Source: Candidatus Parcubacteria bacterium
GTDB taxonomy: Bacteria > Patescibacteriota > Minisyncoccia > Phycocordibacterales > CALRHW01
NCBI GenBank assembly: GCA_009691505.1
Contig: SICJ01000003.1
Location: 1-33,876 of the forward strand
Reading direction: 5' to 3'
DNA length: 33,876 bases
The translations under genes were made by a program, and so were the position numbers. Of the stretch, positions 9,539-17,953 are shown piece after piece (position 1 is the stretch's first letter; every line of letters begins with the position of its first letter). A model generated the notes under the pieces. That model did no database searches. It was not told where the DNA came from and was given only the letters and a program-made list of their open reading frames with translations.

Positions 9539-9919
9539 TTATTTTTTATCTACCGCACGTTTTCCACTTCCCATCGTCTTGCGAACGTTTCCGCGACGTG
9601 TGCGGGAATTGGTTTTTGTGCGCTGACCTTTTGAAGGAAGTCCGCGAGCGTGTCGTGTGCCTCTGTATGTTTTTATATCTTTTAGACGCTTTATGTTGCC
9701 GGCGACTTCTCGTTTTAGATCACCTTCAATTTTAAAGCGTTCTATAATACCTCGGATTTTGTTTTCATCTTCTACTGAGAGGTCTTTTGGTTTTTTACCA
9801 AATTCTATCTTTGCTTCTGTTAAAATCTTGTGTGCGAGAGGTCGTCCAATACCATAGAGCGTTGTAAGCCCAATTTCTAATCTTTTTCCTTCTGGAATTG
9901 TAATACCTAAAATTCTCAT
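9539..9919 (-). CDS. rpsM: 30S ribosomal protein S13
   Basis: Head protein of the 30S subunit that bridges to the 50S and contacts P-site tRNA. The 126-residue product begins MRILGITIPEGKRLEIGLT, contains the helix-two-turns-helix region (LYGIGRPLAHKIL) and ends with the basic tail RGTRHARGLPSKGQRTKTNS and further Arg/Lys-rich sequence. Normal length. Between rpmJ (14 bp upstream) and rpsK. Confidence 0.98.
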   Translation of the reverse strand: MRILGITIPEGKRLEIGLTTLYGIGRPLAHKILTEAKIEFGKKPKDLSVEDENKIRGIIERFKIEGDLKREVAGNIKRLKDIKTYRGTRHARGLPSKGQRTKTNSRTRRGNVRKTMGSGKRAVDKK

Positions 9920-9933
9920 AAATTATTTATATA

Positions 9934-10050
9934 TTATCCTTGTCGCTGTTTATGGCGTGGGTTACTTTTACATATCACATAGACGTATCCTTTTCTTCGG
10001 ACTACACCACATTTAGAACAGATTTTTTTTACTGATGATCTTACTTTCAT
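9934..10050 (-). CDS. rpmJ: 50S ribosomal protein L36
   Basis: Smallest large-subunit protein, 38 residues: [20 protein letters not shown], then [18 protein letters not shown]. The zinc ligands C11, C14, C27 and H33 are all present, so this is the zinc-binding (C+) form. The ATG at 10050 and TAA at 9934-9936 were read directly from the sequence. It lies 16 bp after infA and 14 bp before rpsM, the standard infA-rpmJ-rpsM-rpsK order. Confidence 0.97.
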   Translation of the reverse strand: MKVRSSVKKICSKCGVVRRKGYVYVICKSNPRHKQRQG

Positions 10051-10066
10051 TATTCAAATTTAACCC

Positions 10067-10285
10067 TTATAAACGTTTCACTATTCTGCCCTTACCGCCA
10101 TATTGATCTAGCTCCACAATAACTTTATCTCCGATAAGTACGCGAATTCTGTGAAGTCGCATCTTACCCGCAAGGTATGTAAGCAACTCATCTTCTTGGC
10201 CTTCCAATTTAACCTTAAAAAAGGTATTTGGCAAGGCTTCCGTGACAATTCCGTTCAGTTGACTCTTTTCTTTGTTATTATCCAT
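10067..10285 (-). CDS. infA: Translation initiation factor IF-1
   Basis: Single OB-fold protein that binds the 30S A site during initiation. From the ATG at 10285 it is 72 residues, the usual length: MDNNKEKSQLNGIVTEALPN, then FKVKLEGQEDELLTYLAGKM, the RIRVLIGDKVIVELDQY signature and the terminal GGKGRIVKRL. An upstream in-frame ATG at 10309 lies inside the -10 box of the promoter and cannot be the start. First gene of the core ribosomal operon. Confidence 0.97.
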   Translation of the reverse strand: MDNNKEKSQLNGIVTEALPNTFFKVKLEGQEDELLTYLAGKMRLHRIRVLIGDKVIVELDQYGGKGRIVKRL

Positions 10286-10300
10286 TACAATATAAGCAAT

Positions 10301-10335
10301 GCGGAACATTCTAGCAAAATACGGAATTTAGTCAA
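10301..10335 (-). promoter_or_regulatory. Extended -10 promoter of the infA-ribosomal operon
   Basis: On the minus strand TTGACT (10335-10330), a 16-nt spacer and TAGAAT (10313-10308) preceded by TGC form an extended -10 promoter. The predicted start is near 10301, giving a leader of about 15 nt before the infA ATG. It is among the best promoter matches in the window and decides the infA start codon. Confidence 0.7.
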
Positions 10336-10343
10336 CCCCCGTA

Positions 10344-11681
10344 TCATTGCGTTGTTACTTTAAAACTAATTTTACTCGTTTTGCTCGGAAAAGACATGTT
10401 CCAAAAAGGCGTAATGTTTGCTTTGGCACTTGCGATGGCAGGATACGAAGAAATGACTGAGCCGAGCTCTTTTTTTGATTTTCCCACCAAATTTTTCTTT
10501 ATTTGTTCTTGATCAAAAATCCATACAAAGTGTGCTTGTCCTTTTAAAATAAAAGGTATGTCTTTGTCGCCAGAAATAGGCAAGGCTACATTTGGTGGTA
10601 AGACAAATTCTAAGTCTGAAAGATTTGAAACATACACCTCACCTTCTTTTGAAGACAGTTTTGTGTTTGAAGCGAGCTCTCTATTTAAAACATTTTCATC
10701 TAAAATAATTCCGCTTATTGTTCCTTTTTGATTTACCGTAACAGAAGTGTCTTTAGTGTCTGTCTGAGGTGCTGATTCAAATGTAAAAAAAGTTGCGTTT
10801 GGATAAAGAATAAAGTTGTCTGGGATTTGCGATTTTACTTCTATTATAAGCTGGTCTTTTAATTGTGCTTTTAATTCGTCCTCTGTTTTTGAAAGTGTAC
10901 TTGATGTTATTTTTTTAACTTTCCCAGAAAAACCTCCTTGCATCGGCGTGTCGGAACGAGCAAAAATATTGGTAAATTTTGGATCACCTTTAAATCCCGG
11001 TATGGTGAAGTCAGAAAGTGGAATGTTATAATCTGTGCCCGCTTTTTCCGCGGTAACTGTTGCGGTGATGCTTCCTGCTACTATTTCGCCAGCTTTTGTG
11101 CTGTAACCGGGGACAATCACTGCACTGTCTATTTTATATATGAGTCCAGACGAAGTCTGAAAACGCGTTCCAGTGATAAGTCTTTGAGTTGTTTTACTAT
11201 TTTTATTAAAAATAACTATTCTTCCGCTCGCTTTTTTATCTATTTGCTCTTCATCTTTTGCTTCTACCGTTTTTCCTAGAACTTTTGAAAGTGTAACTGT
11301 TTGAAAACCAAGATCGAGCGACTCTGGAGATTTTTTTGCCACAAGTGGCGCTTTTATATCTACTGTTTGCGTTTTTGTTGTGATTTCAACCTCTGCACTT
11401 ACAAAAAGAAAGGAGAAAACAAAACCGACAACAAGTAGACACAGCACACCCGTAATCCAAACACTTTTGTGTGGAAACTTACCTTGGGTTTTTTGAGACG
11501 GAGAAAAATAATTGTCATGCGCTGGTTCTATATTTTTTTTCAGCGGTTTTCTACTATCAAGTACAATAATGTCTTCTGTAGAAGTGTGCGTACCCCCACC
11601 GCGTCTTTTCCTAGATAGTGGAATATTTCTTATTGATTTATTTTCTGGAGGTAAAACATCTTGTAAAATTTTCTTTGCCAT
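10344..11681 (-). CDS. Bitopic membrane protein with long extracytoplasmic beta-rich region (baseplate-J-like)
   Basis: The 445-residue protein has a basic cytoplasmic N-terminus of about 73 residues with RKRRGGG, one membrane segment (about 74-96, WITGVLCLLVVGFVFSFLFV) and about 350 residues outside. The external part is rich in Thr, Ser, Val and short strands, and includes GTDYNIPLSDFTIPGF, which resembles the AGxxYNVP segment of baseplate-J/gp47-like domains often annotated in CPR proteins. Function is unknown. It follows the actin-like ATPase gene by 40 bp; a cytoplasmic actin-like protein beside a bitopic partner recalls PilM/PilN or FtsA partnerships, but this is inference. A TATACT hexamer 10 nt before the ATG may give it its own promoter. 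Confidence 0.75.
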   Translation of the reverse strand: MAKKILQDVLPPENKSIRNIPLSRKRRGGGTHTSTEDIIVLDSRKPLKKNIEPAHDNYFSPSQKTQGKFPHKSVWITGVLCLLVVGFVFSFLFVSAEVEITTKTQTVDIKAPLVAKKSPESLDLGFQTVTLSKVLGKTVEAKDEEQIDKKASGRIVIFNKNSKTTQRLITGTRFQTSSGLIYKIDSAVIVPGYSTKAGEIVAGSITATVTAEKAGTDYNIPLSDFTIPGFKGDPKFTNIFARSDTPMQGGFSGKVKKITSSTLSKTEDELKAQLKDQLIIEVKSQIPDNFILYPNATFFTFESAPQTDTKDTSVTVNQKGTISGIILDENVLNRELASNTKLSSKEGEVYVSNLSDLEFVLPPNVALPISGDKDIPFILKGQAHFVWIFDQEQIKKNLVGKSKKELGSVISSYPAIASAKANITPFWNMSFPSKTSKISFKVTTQ

Positions 11682-11721
11682 ATTAAATATTAGTATACAC
11701 TAAAAAATATTATTTGAAATA

Positions 11722-12936
11722 TTATTCATTGAACAACTTGTTGAAAAAGATACTTTCAAGCGCGAGAAACGGATCTCTGTCAGACTGCGCGTCAAACTCT
11801 ACAAACTGCGAAAGTTTTTCTTCATCTAAAAGAACCACTGGTATCGCTTGAAAATCTGCACTATTTTTTTGAGCGAGAGAAAGATTTTTTTTTATGGTGG
11901 AAATAAAAAGTGGCGCGACGTCGCTATCTACTGTGACAAATATTTTAGACGGTGTAGAACCTTTTGCAACATCTGAAAACGCTTTGAAAAAAAGGTCGCT
12001 CCATTCTCTAGAAACTCTTGCGCTCGCACTAGCCACAGATTTTGCACTTGCTTCTTCTATATGTCCGCGCGAATTCATTTTTATATAAGACAAAGCAATC
12101 TCTGGTAATACTTTGAGTTCTTCCGCTACTTGTTTTATAAGATGATTACGACCAAAAGGAAAAGATGTCGTTTCCATCAGTACGTGTTTTTCTACAGATG
12201 AAATGTCGGTGACTTCAGAGGAAATATCCATAAATACGTAGTCAGATTCATTTGAAAAAATATCACCAATAACGCTGTATTCTACTAAAGAAAAAGAAAA
12301 AAGTGCCAGATTTTTTGAATAAAAATATTTTCCAACGATATGCTCTATAGAAGTAGCGATTTCTTTTGAAATAAAACTAAGGAAAATCGCCAGCTCTATT
12401 TGGCGAGCGTTCTTTTGATATGGGTCTGTGGTATTGTAACCGTTTAATTTTGTCTGGATAATCCTTTTTTCCAAAATTTCAATATCTTTTTTTGACAGAG
12501 CACCTATTTTTCTCTCAGTAACTTCTTTTGTAAAAAGATCCACTTCGTGTTTAAGGAGAGAATCTATAAAATTTCTATTTATGAAAATAGGCTCATTATT
12601 TTCTATTTTAAGTATTTTTGTTTTTGAGATATACCAAGGTGAAGACAATACACAAAAAGTCTGTCTAACTTTTTCCTTTTCCAAGCCAAGCTTACGCATG
12701 TGTTCAAGTCCTTCTTTGGCAACACAAGCGAGTGTTTCTTCTAAAATTTTTAAAGCTAATGCAGATAATTTATTTTTAAATACTTTTTCTGAGATTGCGA
12801 GCGGAAGCCTTTTTGAGTAAATAAGTCTAGGAGCATTATTTGTTTTAAAAAGCACAAGAGCGGCAGCGACGCTTCCGTTGCCAAAATCAATAACCAAATT
12901 TACTTCTTGTTCTAATTTTTCTTTAAAAAAAGACAT
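11722..12936 (-). CDS. Actin-like ATPase of the FtsA/PilM type (divergent)
   Basis: The 404-residue protein shows a phosphate-1-like motif near the N-terminus (VNLVIDFGNGSVAAALV, about 12-28), a phosphate-2-like motif in the second half (VFMDISSEVTDIS) and a later adenosine-loop position (KIFVTVDSDVAPLF), where the usual GG pair is not preserved. This layout matches the FtsA/PilM branch of the actin/Hsp70 fold. No membrane segment is seen. It lies 16 bp after alaS, with TATAAT 9 nt before its ATG, and is followed by the bitopic membrane protein. A role in a cell-envelope or pilus assembly is plausible but unproven. Confidence 0.65.
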   Translation of the reverse strand: MSFFKEKLEQEVNLVIDFGNGSVAAALVLFKTNNAPRLIYSKRLPLAISEKVFKNKLSALALKILEETLACVAKEGLEHMRKLGLEKEKVRQTFCVLSSPWYISKTKILKIENNEPIFINRNFIDSLLKHEVDLFTKEVTERKIGALSKKDIEILEKRIIQTKLNGYNTTDPYQKNARQIELAIFLSFISKEIATSIEHIVGKYFYSKNLALFSFSLVEYSVIGDIFSNESDYVFMDISSEVTDISSVEKHVLMETTSFPFGRNHLIKQVAEELKVLPEIALSYIKMNSRGHIEEASAKSVASASARVSREWSDLFFKAFSDVAKGSTPSKIFVTVDSDVAPLFISTIKKNLSLAQKNSADFQAIPVVLLDEEKLSQFVEFDAQSDRDPFLALESIFFNKLFNE

Positions 12937-12952
12937 TGCTCTTTTATTATAC

Positions 12953-14746
12953 CTAAATGATTGCTTTTATTCTACGTACTCCTGCGGAAACTGCTTCTTC
13001 TTTTATTATTTTAAAGTGCCCAAGCTCTGAGGTATTTTGCACGTGCGGTCCGCCACAAAATTCTTTTGAATAAGCATTCTCTAACTCGTCGCCGATGAAA
13101 TAAATACTTACTTCGTCGCCGTATTTTTCGCCAAAAAGATGTCGCGCGCCGGTTTTTTCTGCTTGTGCTTTTGGTAGCACGACTTTATTTACTGGGATTT
13201 TTGCGCTTATTTTTTCATTTACAATATCTTCCACTTTCGTTTTTTCTTCGTCTGTCATTTTTTGCGTATGAGAAAAATCAAAACGTAAACGCTCTGGCGT
13301 TATATTTGAACCTTTTTGCTCTACATGCTCGCCGAGTACATCATGAAGTGCTTGATGAAGAAGATGAGTCGCTGTATGAAGTCGCACCGACATTTCGTCT
13401 GTACTAGCAAGTCCACCCTTAAATTTTTGCTCAGCTCCTGCGCGAGAAAGATTTTGATGATTTTTTTGTTCTTCTAAAAATTCGCCAATATTTACTGACA
13501 TATTATTTTCACGAGCAAAATCTATAGTCATTTCAATCGGAAAACCCATTACAGAAGAAAGGTGGAAAGCGTCTTTTCCAGAAATCTCTTTTTTAAAAGT
13601 AGCGAGAATTTTTAATCCTTGAGGAAATATTTTTTTAAACTTTTCTACTTCTTCATTTATCGTCTTTTCTATCGTTTCAACTTTATTTTGAATTTCGGGA
13701 TACGTTTGAATATATGTTTCCGCTACAGACGCAACAAAATCATGCACGACCTCAGGAGAAATATCTTTTTTGTCAGTATGGAAAATCGCTCGACGAAGAA
13801 GTCGCCTGAGCACGTATCCTCTGTCTGTGTTGGACGGGACAACTCCATCACCTATAATAAAAATAGAAGTGCGGACATGGTCGGTGATTATTTTTTGCGA
13901 TTTATTTTCGCTTGCAATTTTGCCCGCAAGTTTCATCAAGTCCGCAAATAAATCTATCTCAAAAAAGTCGCGGGTATTTTGCATTACCATTGAAAGTCGC
14001 TCCAAGCCCGCGCCAGTGTCCACGTTTCTCTGCGAAAGTTTACCGACCACTTTTCCATCGCGCTTTTCATATTCCATAAAAACGTCATTCCATATTTCCA
14101 CAATCTGTTGTGATTTATTTTCAACTAAAAAATCTGTTTTGGACATTCCGTCGGTCAAAGTGCCTGTTAAATCATAAAACATTTCTGTATCTGGACCACA
14201 AGGGCCATTGTCACCAGCGCTCCACCAATTGTCCTCAGCGGACATAAAATAAATTCTCTCGCCTGCGACGCCAGCCTGCGCAAAAATATTTTTCCAAATC
14301 TCAAAAGACTCATCATCACGCGGGGCATTATCATCACCCTCAAAAACAGTAACGTAAAGTCGGCGTGGATCTAAACCAAGCCCGCTTTCTTTTGATGTTA
14401 AAAATTCAAAACTCCATTCTATCGCCTCTTTTTTGAAATAATCTCCGAAAGACCAATTGCCGAGCATTTCAAAAAAAGTAGCGTGTGTGTTGTCACCCAC
14501 GTCATCTATATCTACAGTCCGCAAACATTTTTGAACACTTGCGACACGAGTGCCAGATGGATGTTTTTTGCCTAAAAGATAAGGAATGAGCGGTTGCATT
14601 CCAGCGGAATTAAAAAGAGTTGCATCTGTGACACCTTTTTCGTCAGACGTGACAATAGAAACAGAGGGCAAAATAGCGTGCTTTTTACTCTCAAAAAACT
14701 CTTTAAATTTACGACGGATTTCCTGTGCTGTCATTTGTGATTGCAT
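12953..14746 (-). CDS. alaS: Alanyl-tRNA synthetase lacking the C-terminal C-Ala domain
   Basis: Class II synthetase that charges tRNA(Ala) and edits mischarged Ser/Gly. The 597-residue product has the aminoacylation domain (LFNSAGMQPLIPYLLG at 44-59, FEMLGNWSFGDYF at 92-104, class II NVDTGAGLERL at 241-251), the tRNA-recognition helices and a complete editing domain with zinc ligands H457, H461 (HTATH), C564 and H568 (CGGPH). It ends at EAVSAGVRRIKAII, exactly after the editing domain. Typical bacterial AlaRS is about 870 residues, so the coiled-coil and DHHA1/C-Ala part is missing. The natural stop and intact downstream gene argue against truncation by error. Start ATG 14746; ATG 14734 is an alternative. 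Confidence 0.96.
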   Translation of the reverse strand: MQSQMTAQEIRRKFKEFFESKKHAILPSVSIVTSDEKGVTDATLFNSAGMQPLIPYLLGKKHPSGTRVASVQKCLRTVDIDDVGDNTHATFFEMLGNWSFGDYFKKEAIEWSFEFLTSKESGLGLDPRRLYVTVFEGDDNAPRDDESFEIWKNIFAQAGVAGERIYFMSAEDNWWSAGDNGPCGPDTEMFYDLTGTLTDGMSKTDFLVENKSQQIVEIWNDVFMEYEKRDGKVVGKLSQRNVDTGAGLERLSMVMQNTRDFFEIDLFADLMKLAGKIASENKSQKIITDHVRTSIFIIGDGVVPSNTDRGYVLRRLLRRAIFHTDKKDISPEVVHDFVASVAETYIQTYPEIQNKVETIEKTINEEVEKFKKIFPQGLKILATFKKEISGKDAFHLSSVMGFPIEMTIDFARENNMSVNIGEFLEEQKNHQNLSRAGAEQKFKGGLASTDEMSVRLHTATHLLHQALHDVLGEHVEQKGSNITPERLRFDFSHTQKMTDEEKTKVEDIVNEKISAKIPVNKVVLPKAQAEKTGARHLFGEKYGDEVSIYFIGDELENAYSKEFCGGPHVQNTSELGHFKIIKEEAVSAGVRRIKAII

Positions 14747-14782
14747 AAAGTTTACTATATCGTTTTTTGCGTCTATTTACAA
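14747..14782 (-). promoter_or_regulatory. Candidate leaderless promoter of alaS
   Basis: TTGTAA (14782-14777), a 17-nt spacer and TATAGT (14759-14754) lie on the minus strand, with 7 nt to the alaS ATG. No Shine-Dalgarno is present. The geometry is the same as at trpS, supporting leaderless initiation. Confidence 0.6.
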
Positions 14783-14786
14783 AAAA

Positions 14787-15638
14787 TTACAAAAGACTTA
14801 TTTCTGTTATGACCTCATCTTTTTCTGTTTGACTCAAACCCATGTCGTCCAGAAGCTCTTTTTTTTCAAGTAAGGTTTTACAAAGCACTACGTTTTGAGA
14901 AATAAGTGTTTTTATGTGTGATTGGCTGAGCGTTTTTAAGCAAGTGATAGGATGAAGCTCCGAATCTTCTATCATGTTTTGCAAATTGCCTTTGAATGGA
15001 TAATTCCAGCCCACCATGTGAATACCGTTGCACATTCCATATTGAATAGCAGTGTTTGTAAATTTTGTATTTGTAATGAGCCAGCCTTCGTCTAATTTTC
15101 GCGGCGTGCCGTACTGCGTAAATTCTTTTCCTGAAAGATCTTCAAATCGCGCTTTTACATAAAGTGCTACTTTTAAATCACTCCGCGAGCCGGGCTCGTT
15201 GTGAAATTTTGCTTCACACATTATGAGTTTATTTTCATTGTATGCAACGACATCTACTTCATGCTCTACACAATTACCCATAATATGCTGATTAGTAAGT
15301 ACGCTATATCCCTTACTTTTAAAAATTTCGGCGATGAAATCTTCAAACGGAAACCCTGTCGGGCCAAGATCCATTATTGCTCGCTTTAGTGAATAGCGTA
15401 TCGCAGTTGGTCTTTCAAATTTTTTAAGTAAAGTAAAAGCGTGAGAATATATTTGCGTGGTACTCATTCCTTCGGCAACCTCGCCCTCTATGTGTTTTGT
15501 TATGAGTTCTCCTGTGTGAGCTGACGCGCCAGATTTTATAAGCGATTGTAAAAGTTTTTCTCTATTGAAATCTTCTTTTTTGCCGTCAGATTTTATTATT
15601 TTAATTTTAGGTATTTTGTCTTCCATTTTGTTTTCCAT
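14787..15638 (-). CDS. ATP-cone domain fused to a PD-(D/E)xK (Mrr-like) nuclease domain
   Basis: The 283-residue protein begins with an ATP-cone-like region (about 11-95: IKIIKSDGKKEDFNREKLLQ, then YSHAFTLLKKFERPTAIRYSLKRA), the nucleotide-sensing domain known from ribonucleotide reductases and NrdR. It continues with a restriction-endonuclease-like core: FPFEDFIAEIFKSKGYSV, then HEVDVVAYNENKLIMCEAKF with D129, E142 and K144 in the D-x12-E-x-K arrangement. The C-terminal 60 residues are helical. The combination suggests an ATP/dATP-gated nuclease of unknown target. No methylase or partner is adjacent; it sits between mltG (4 bp) and alaS. ATG 15638 or ATG 15626 may be the start. Confidence 0.75.
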   Translation of the reverse strand: MENKMEDKIPKIKIIKSDGKKEDFNREKLLQSLIKSGASAHTGELITKHIEGEVAEGMSTTQIYSHAFTLLKKFERPTAIRYSLKRAIMDLGPTGFPFEDFIAEIFKSKGYSVLTNQHIMGNCVEHEVDVVAYNENKLIMCEAKFHNEPGSRSDLKVALYVKARFEDLSGKEFTQYGTPRKLDEGWLITNTKFTNTAIQYGMCNGIHMVGWNYPFKGNLQNMIEDSELHPITCLKTLSQSHIKTLISQNVVLCKTLLEKKELLDDMGLSQTEKDEVITEISLL

Positions 15639-15642
15639 TTTT

Positions 15643-16629
15643 TTAATTTAAATATAATGCCCGATTTTTTTTGTGTTCGTCAAACGTGGTCGCATAATAT
15701 ATTATACCGTCTTTACCAGAAAGAAAATAAAAATAAGGTGTATCTTTTGGACTAAGTGCAGCTAAAAGCGAGTCAAAACCCGGATTTGAAATCGGTGTCG
15801 GCGGAAAACCTTTATATTTGTAGGTATTATATGGAGAGTCTATCTCAAGGTCGGACAGAGTGAGCTCTTCGGTTGTTTTGCCGTTTATATATTGAAAGGT
15901 TACATCCACCTGAAGTGGCATACCGATCTTTATTCTTTTCCACAAAATTCCAGATATGATTTCACGCGTTTCCGTGGTACGCGCCTCTTCTTCAAGAATA
16001 GAAGCCATGGTGACTATCTCATCAAGCGGTTTGCCAAAAGTTTTTATCTTTTCATTTAGCTTTGCGATTTTTTTATCAAAATTTTTTTCCATTAAACTTA
16101 ACACGTCACTTTCGGTTGCATTTTGAAGAAAAAAGTATGTATCAGGAAAAAGATAGCCCTCTTTTGCTAGTGCTAAAAAGTTTTCTGAATTAAATTTGAT
16201 GAGCTCTTTTTCAAAAAGCGACGCCATCTCAAAAATATTTAACCCCTCAAAAATAGTGATTTTTATTGGCAGTAAGCCGTACTCTGCTTTGGTCAAGCGA
16301 CTTGCCACTCCATAAGCACTTATTGGTTTTTCAAAAGAATAATCCCCTGCTTTGATGCCATTTTCGCGTCCAAGCATTATTACTAGATTTTTAAATAAAA
16401 AAGGTGAACTAATAATATGTGCATCTGTAAGTGAGTTTGCTACAGATGAGACAGATTGACCTTTTTCTACTGAAAAAATAATCTCCGACGGAAAAGTGCT
16501 AGGTGCTCGCCATAAAAAAAGATGCACATAAGGTACAGTAAAAATTAAAATAAATATAAAACACCTAGAAAAAACAGGATGGGTCTCTAAAAATATAAAG
16601 AAACGTGATTTGGGTAATTTGGGTTCCAT
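15643..16629 (-). CDS. mltG: Endolytic murein transglycosylase MltG (YceG-like)
   Basis: Membrane-anchored lytic transglycosylase thought to terminate nascent glycan strands. The 328-residue product has a short cytoplasmic N-terminus, one membrane segment (about 22-40), a LysM-like subdomain (FSVEKGQSVSSVANSLTDA) and the YceG catalytic domain with EGYLFPDTYFF (157-167) and MASILEEEA (208-216). E215 aligns with the catalytic Glu of E. coli MltG. The RIKIGMPLQVDVTFQY segment is also diagnostic. Length is normal. It lies 9 bp after the DUF8128-type gene. Its presence implies a peptidoglycan wall. Confidence 0.95.
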   Translation of the reverse strand: MEPKLPKSRFFIFLETHPVFSRCFIFILIFTVPYVHLFLWRAPSTFPSEIIFSVEKGQSVSSVANSLTDAHIISSPFLFKNLVIMLGRENGIKAGDYSFEKPISAYGVASRLTKAEYGLLPIKITIFEGLNIFEMASLFEKELIKFNSENFLALAKEGYLFPDTYFFLQNATESDVLSLMEKNFDKKIAKLNEKIKTFGKPLDEIVTMASILEEEARTTETREIISGILWKRIKIGMPLQVDVTFQYINGKTTEELTLSDLEIDSPYNTYKYKGFPPTPISNPGFDSLLAALSPKDTPYFYFLSGKDGIIYYATTFDEHKKNRALYLN

Positions 16630-16638
16630 GTCTGTATT

Positions 16639-17910
16639 TTAAACAGGAAGATTTGGTGGTGCTTCGCCTTTCTTTGACATAGATTTTTGAAGAGTCGGAG
16701 TGGAAGCGACACTTCCAGGAAAATGAAATATGGTCGCAAGCTCTTCTGTATTCATAATTATAGTTTTTTGTAAATAATTTTTATATGGAGTATGAAAAAA
16801 TGAACGACGTTTATAGGCATCAAGCATTTTTACCTCGCGGTCAGTTCTCTTTATTCTTCTTCCAATACCACCGAGACCAATCCAGTCCTGCCAAGGATAA
16901 TCAAAATCAGTAAATTTCCCCAGTTTAAAACCATTTAAAGTTTCAGAACCATATTGTTTAAAACTCCCAATAAGCCCAGTGATACCGATACCGTCAAAAG
17001 CTTCTGGTTTTGCAATATAAAATCCTCGTATCCCCACCTCAAACGGAAGTTTGGACATACAACGTTCCAGAGCATTTATCACCTCATCTTCTTGTTTTGT
17101 GGGTCTACGAAATTTTGCGCCTGTCTCGTCGTCTCCACCTTCAGCTTTTAGTTTATTAATAAGTTTTTTTACTTCAGCTTCTCCAGCGTCTTTCCAAAAT
17201 GGTTTTTTATATAAGCGACCGTCCTCAAGCCCTTCCTTTTTATGACCTTGAATAAGAATCTGAATCCATACTTGCTCACCCTTTTTAAGTGATCCTAAAA
17301 ATTCAAGTACAGACGTCATAGGATCAATCTTAAACTCTTCGTCTGGATTTTTATCTAAACCATAATCAACATAAGTTTTAATAGGATAGACATCTGGTTT
17401 TGTAAATTTAAAATATGTCGCCCAAAAAGGTGGTGGGTCTGAAGATTTCAACTTTCCAGGATGAAACACCGTTTTTGTGTAGTCTTCTGATTCGTGAATT
17501 TCTACTCCGGGATATTGAGCGTAGACTTGTGATTCTAGTAAACGTCTGTATTTTGGTCTTGTCCAAATATAAAACTTTACTTGCCCCTCTATAGACACGA
17601 GCTCTAGAGAAAACCATGGCTTCGTTTTCCCTCTCATATAAGTATCAAGATATGAATTTGAACCCTTTTGCCACAACGCCGTCAAAACAAGCTCCATAGC
17701 AAGTGGTGATTTTGTAATTTCTTTTGGGAGCTTCATTTCAAGGAGCACTCCTCCTTCTTTGTTAATATTTTTAGTAACAATATAATCCAACCAAATATTA
17801 AGAAAAGCGATAAATAAAAGTATTGGAAACCATAAAGGTAAATATGTATACAGAATATGTAATACTGTTCCGAGTATGTCAGAATTTAAATCAGAAAAAA
17901 AACTGTTCAT
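16639..17910 (-). CDS. Membrane protein resembling the N-terminal (DUF8128-type) region of CPR conjugation-like ATPases
   Basis: The 423-residue protein has one N-terminal hydrophobic stretch (about 18-46, containing YLPLWFPILLFIAFLNIWLD) followed by a soluble cytoplasmic region. The segments LEMKLPKEITKSPLAMELVL, KPWFSLELVSIEGQVKFYIW and QVYAQYPGVEIHE recall the domain that precedes TraG/VirD4-like ATPases in CPR genomes. No Walker motif is present, and the protein ends soon after FHFPGSVASTPTLQ, the point where an ATPase domain often begins. No ATPase gene follows; mltG starts 9 bp later. A membrane-complex role is inferred from family resemblance only. The leader carries TGCTAAAAT 8 nt before ATG, a possible extended -10. 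Confidence 0.6.
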   Translation of the reverse strand: MNSFFSDLNSDILGTVLHILYTYLPLWFPILLFIAFLNIWLDYIVTKNINKEGGVLLEMKLPKEITKSPLAMELVLTALWQKGSNSYLDTYMRGKTKPWFSLELVSIEGQVKFYIWTRPKYRRLLESQVYAQYPGVEIHESEDYTKTVFHPGKLKSSDPPPFWATYFKFTKPDVYPIKTYVDYGLDKNPDEEFKIDPMTSVLEFLGSLKKGEQVWIQILIQGHKKEGLEDGRLYKKPFWKDAGEAEVKKLINKLKAEGGDDETGAKFRRPTKQEDEVINALERCMSKLPFEVGIRGFYIAKPEAFDGIGITGLIGSFKQYGSETLNGFKLGKFTDFDYPWQDWIGLGGIGRRIKRTDREVKMLDAYKRRSFFHTPYKNYLQKTIIMNTEELATIFHFPGSVASTPTLQKSMSKKGEAPPNLPV

Positions 17911-17953
17911 TGCCTATTATTTTAGCACAATTTAAAAAAGAAGTGGATAACCA

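Noticed and set aside
10286-10309. Upstream ATG of infA at 10309
   Set aside because: It lies inside the -10 element and gives a longer than normal IF-1.
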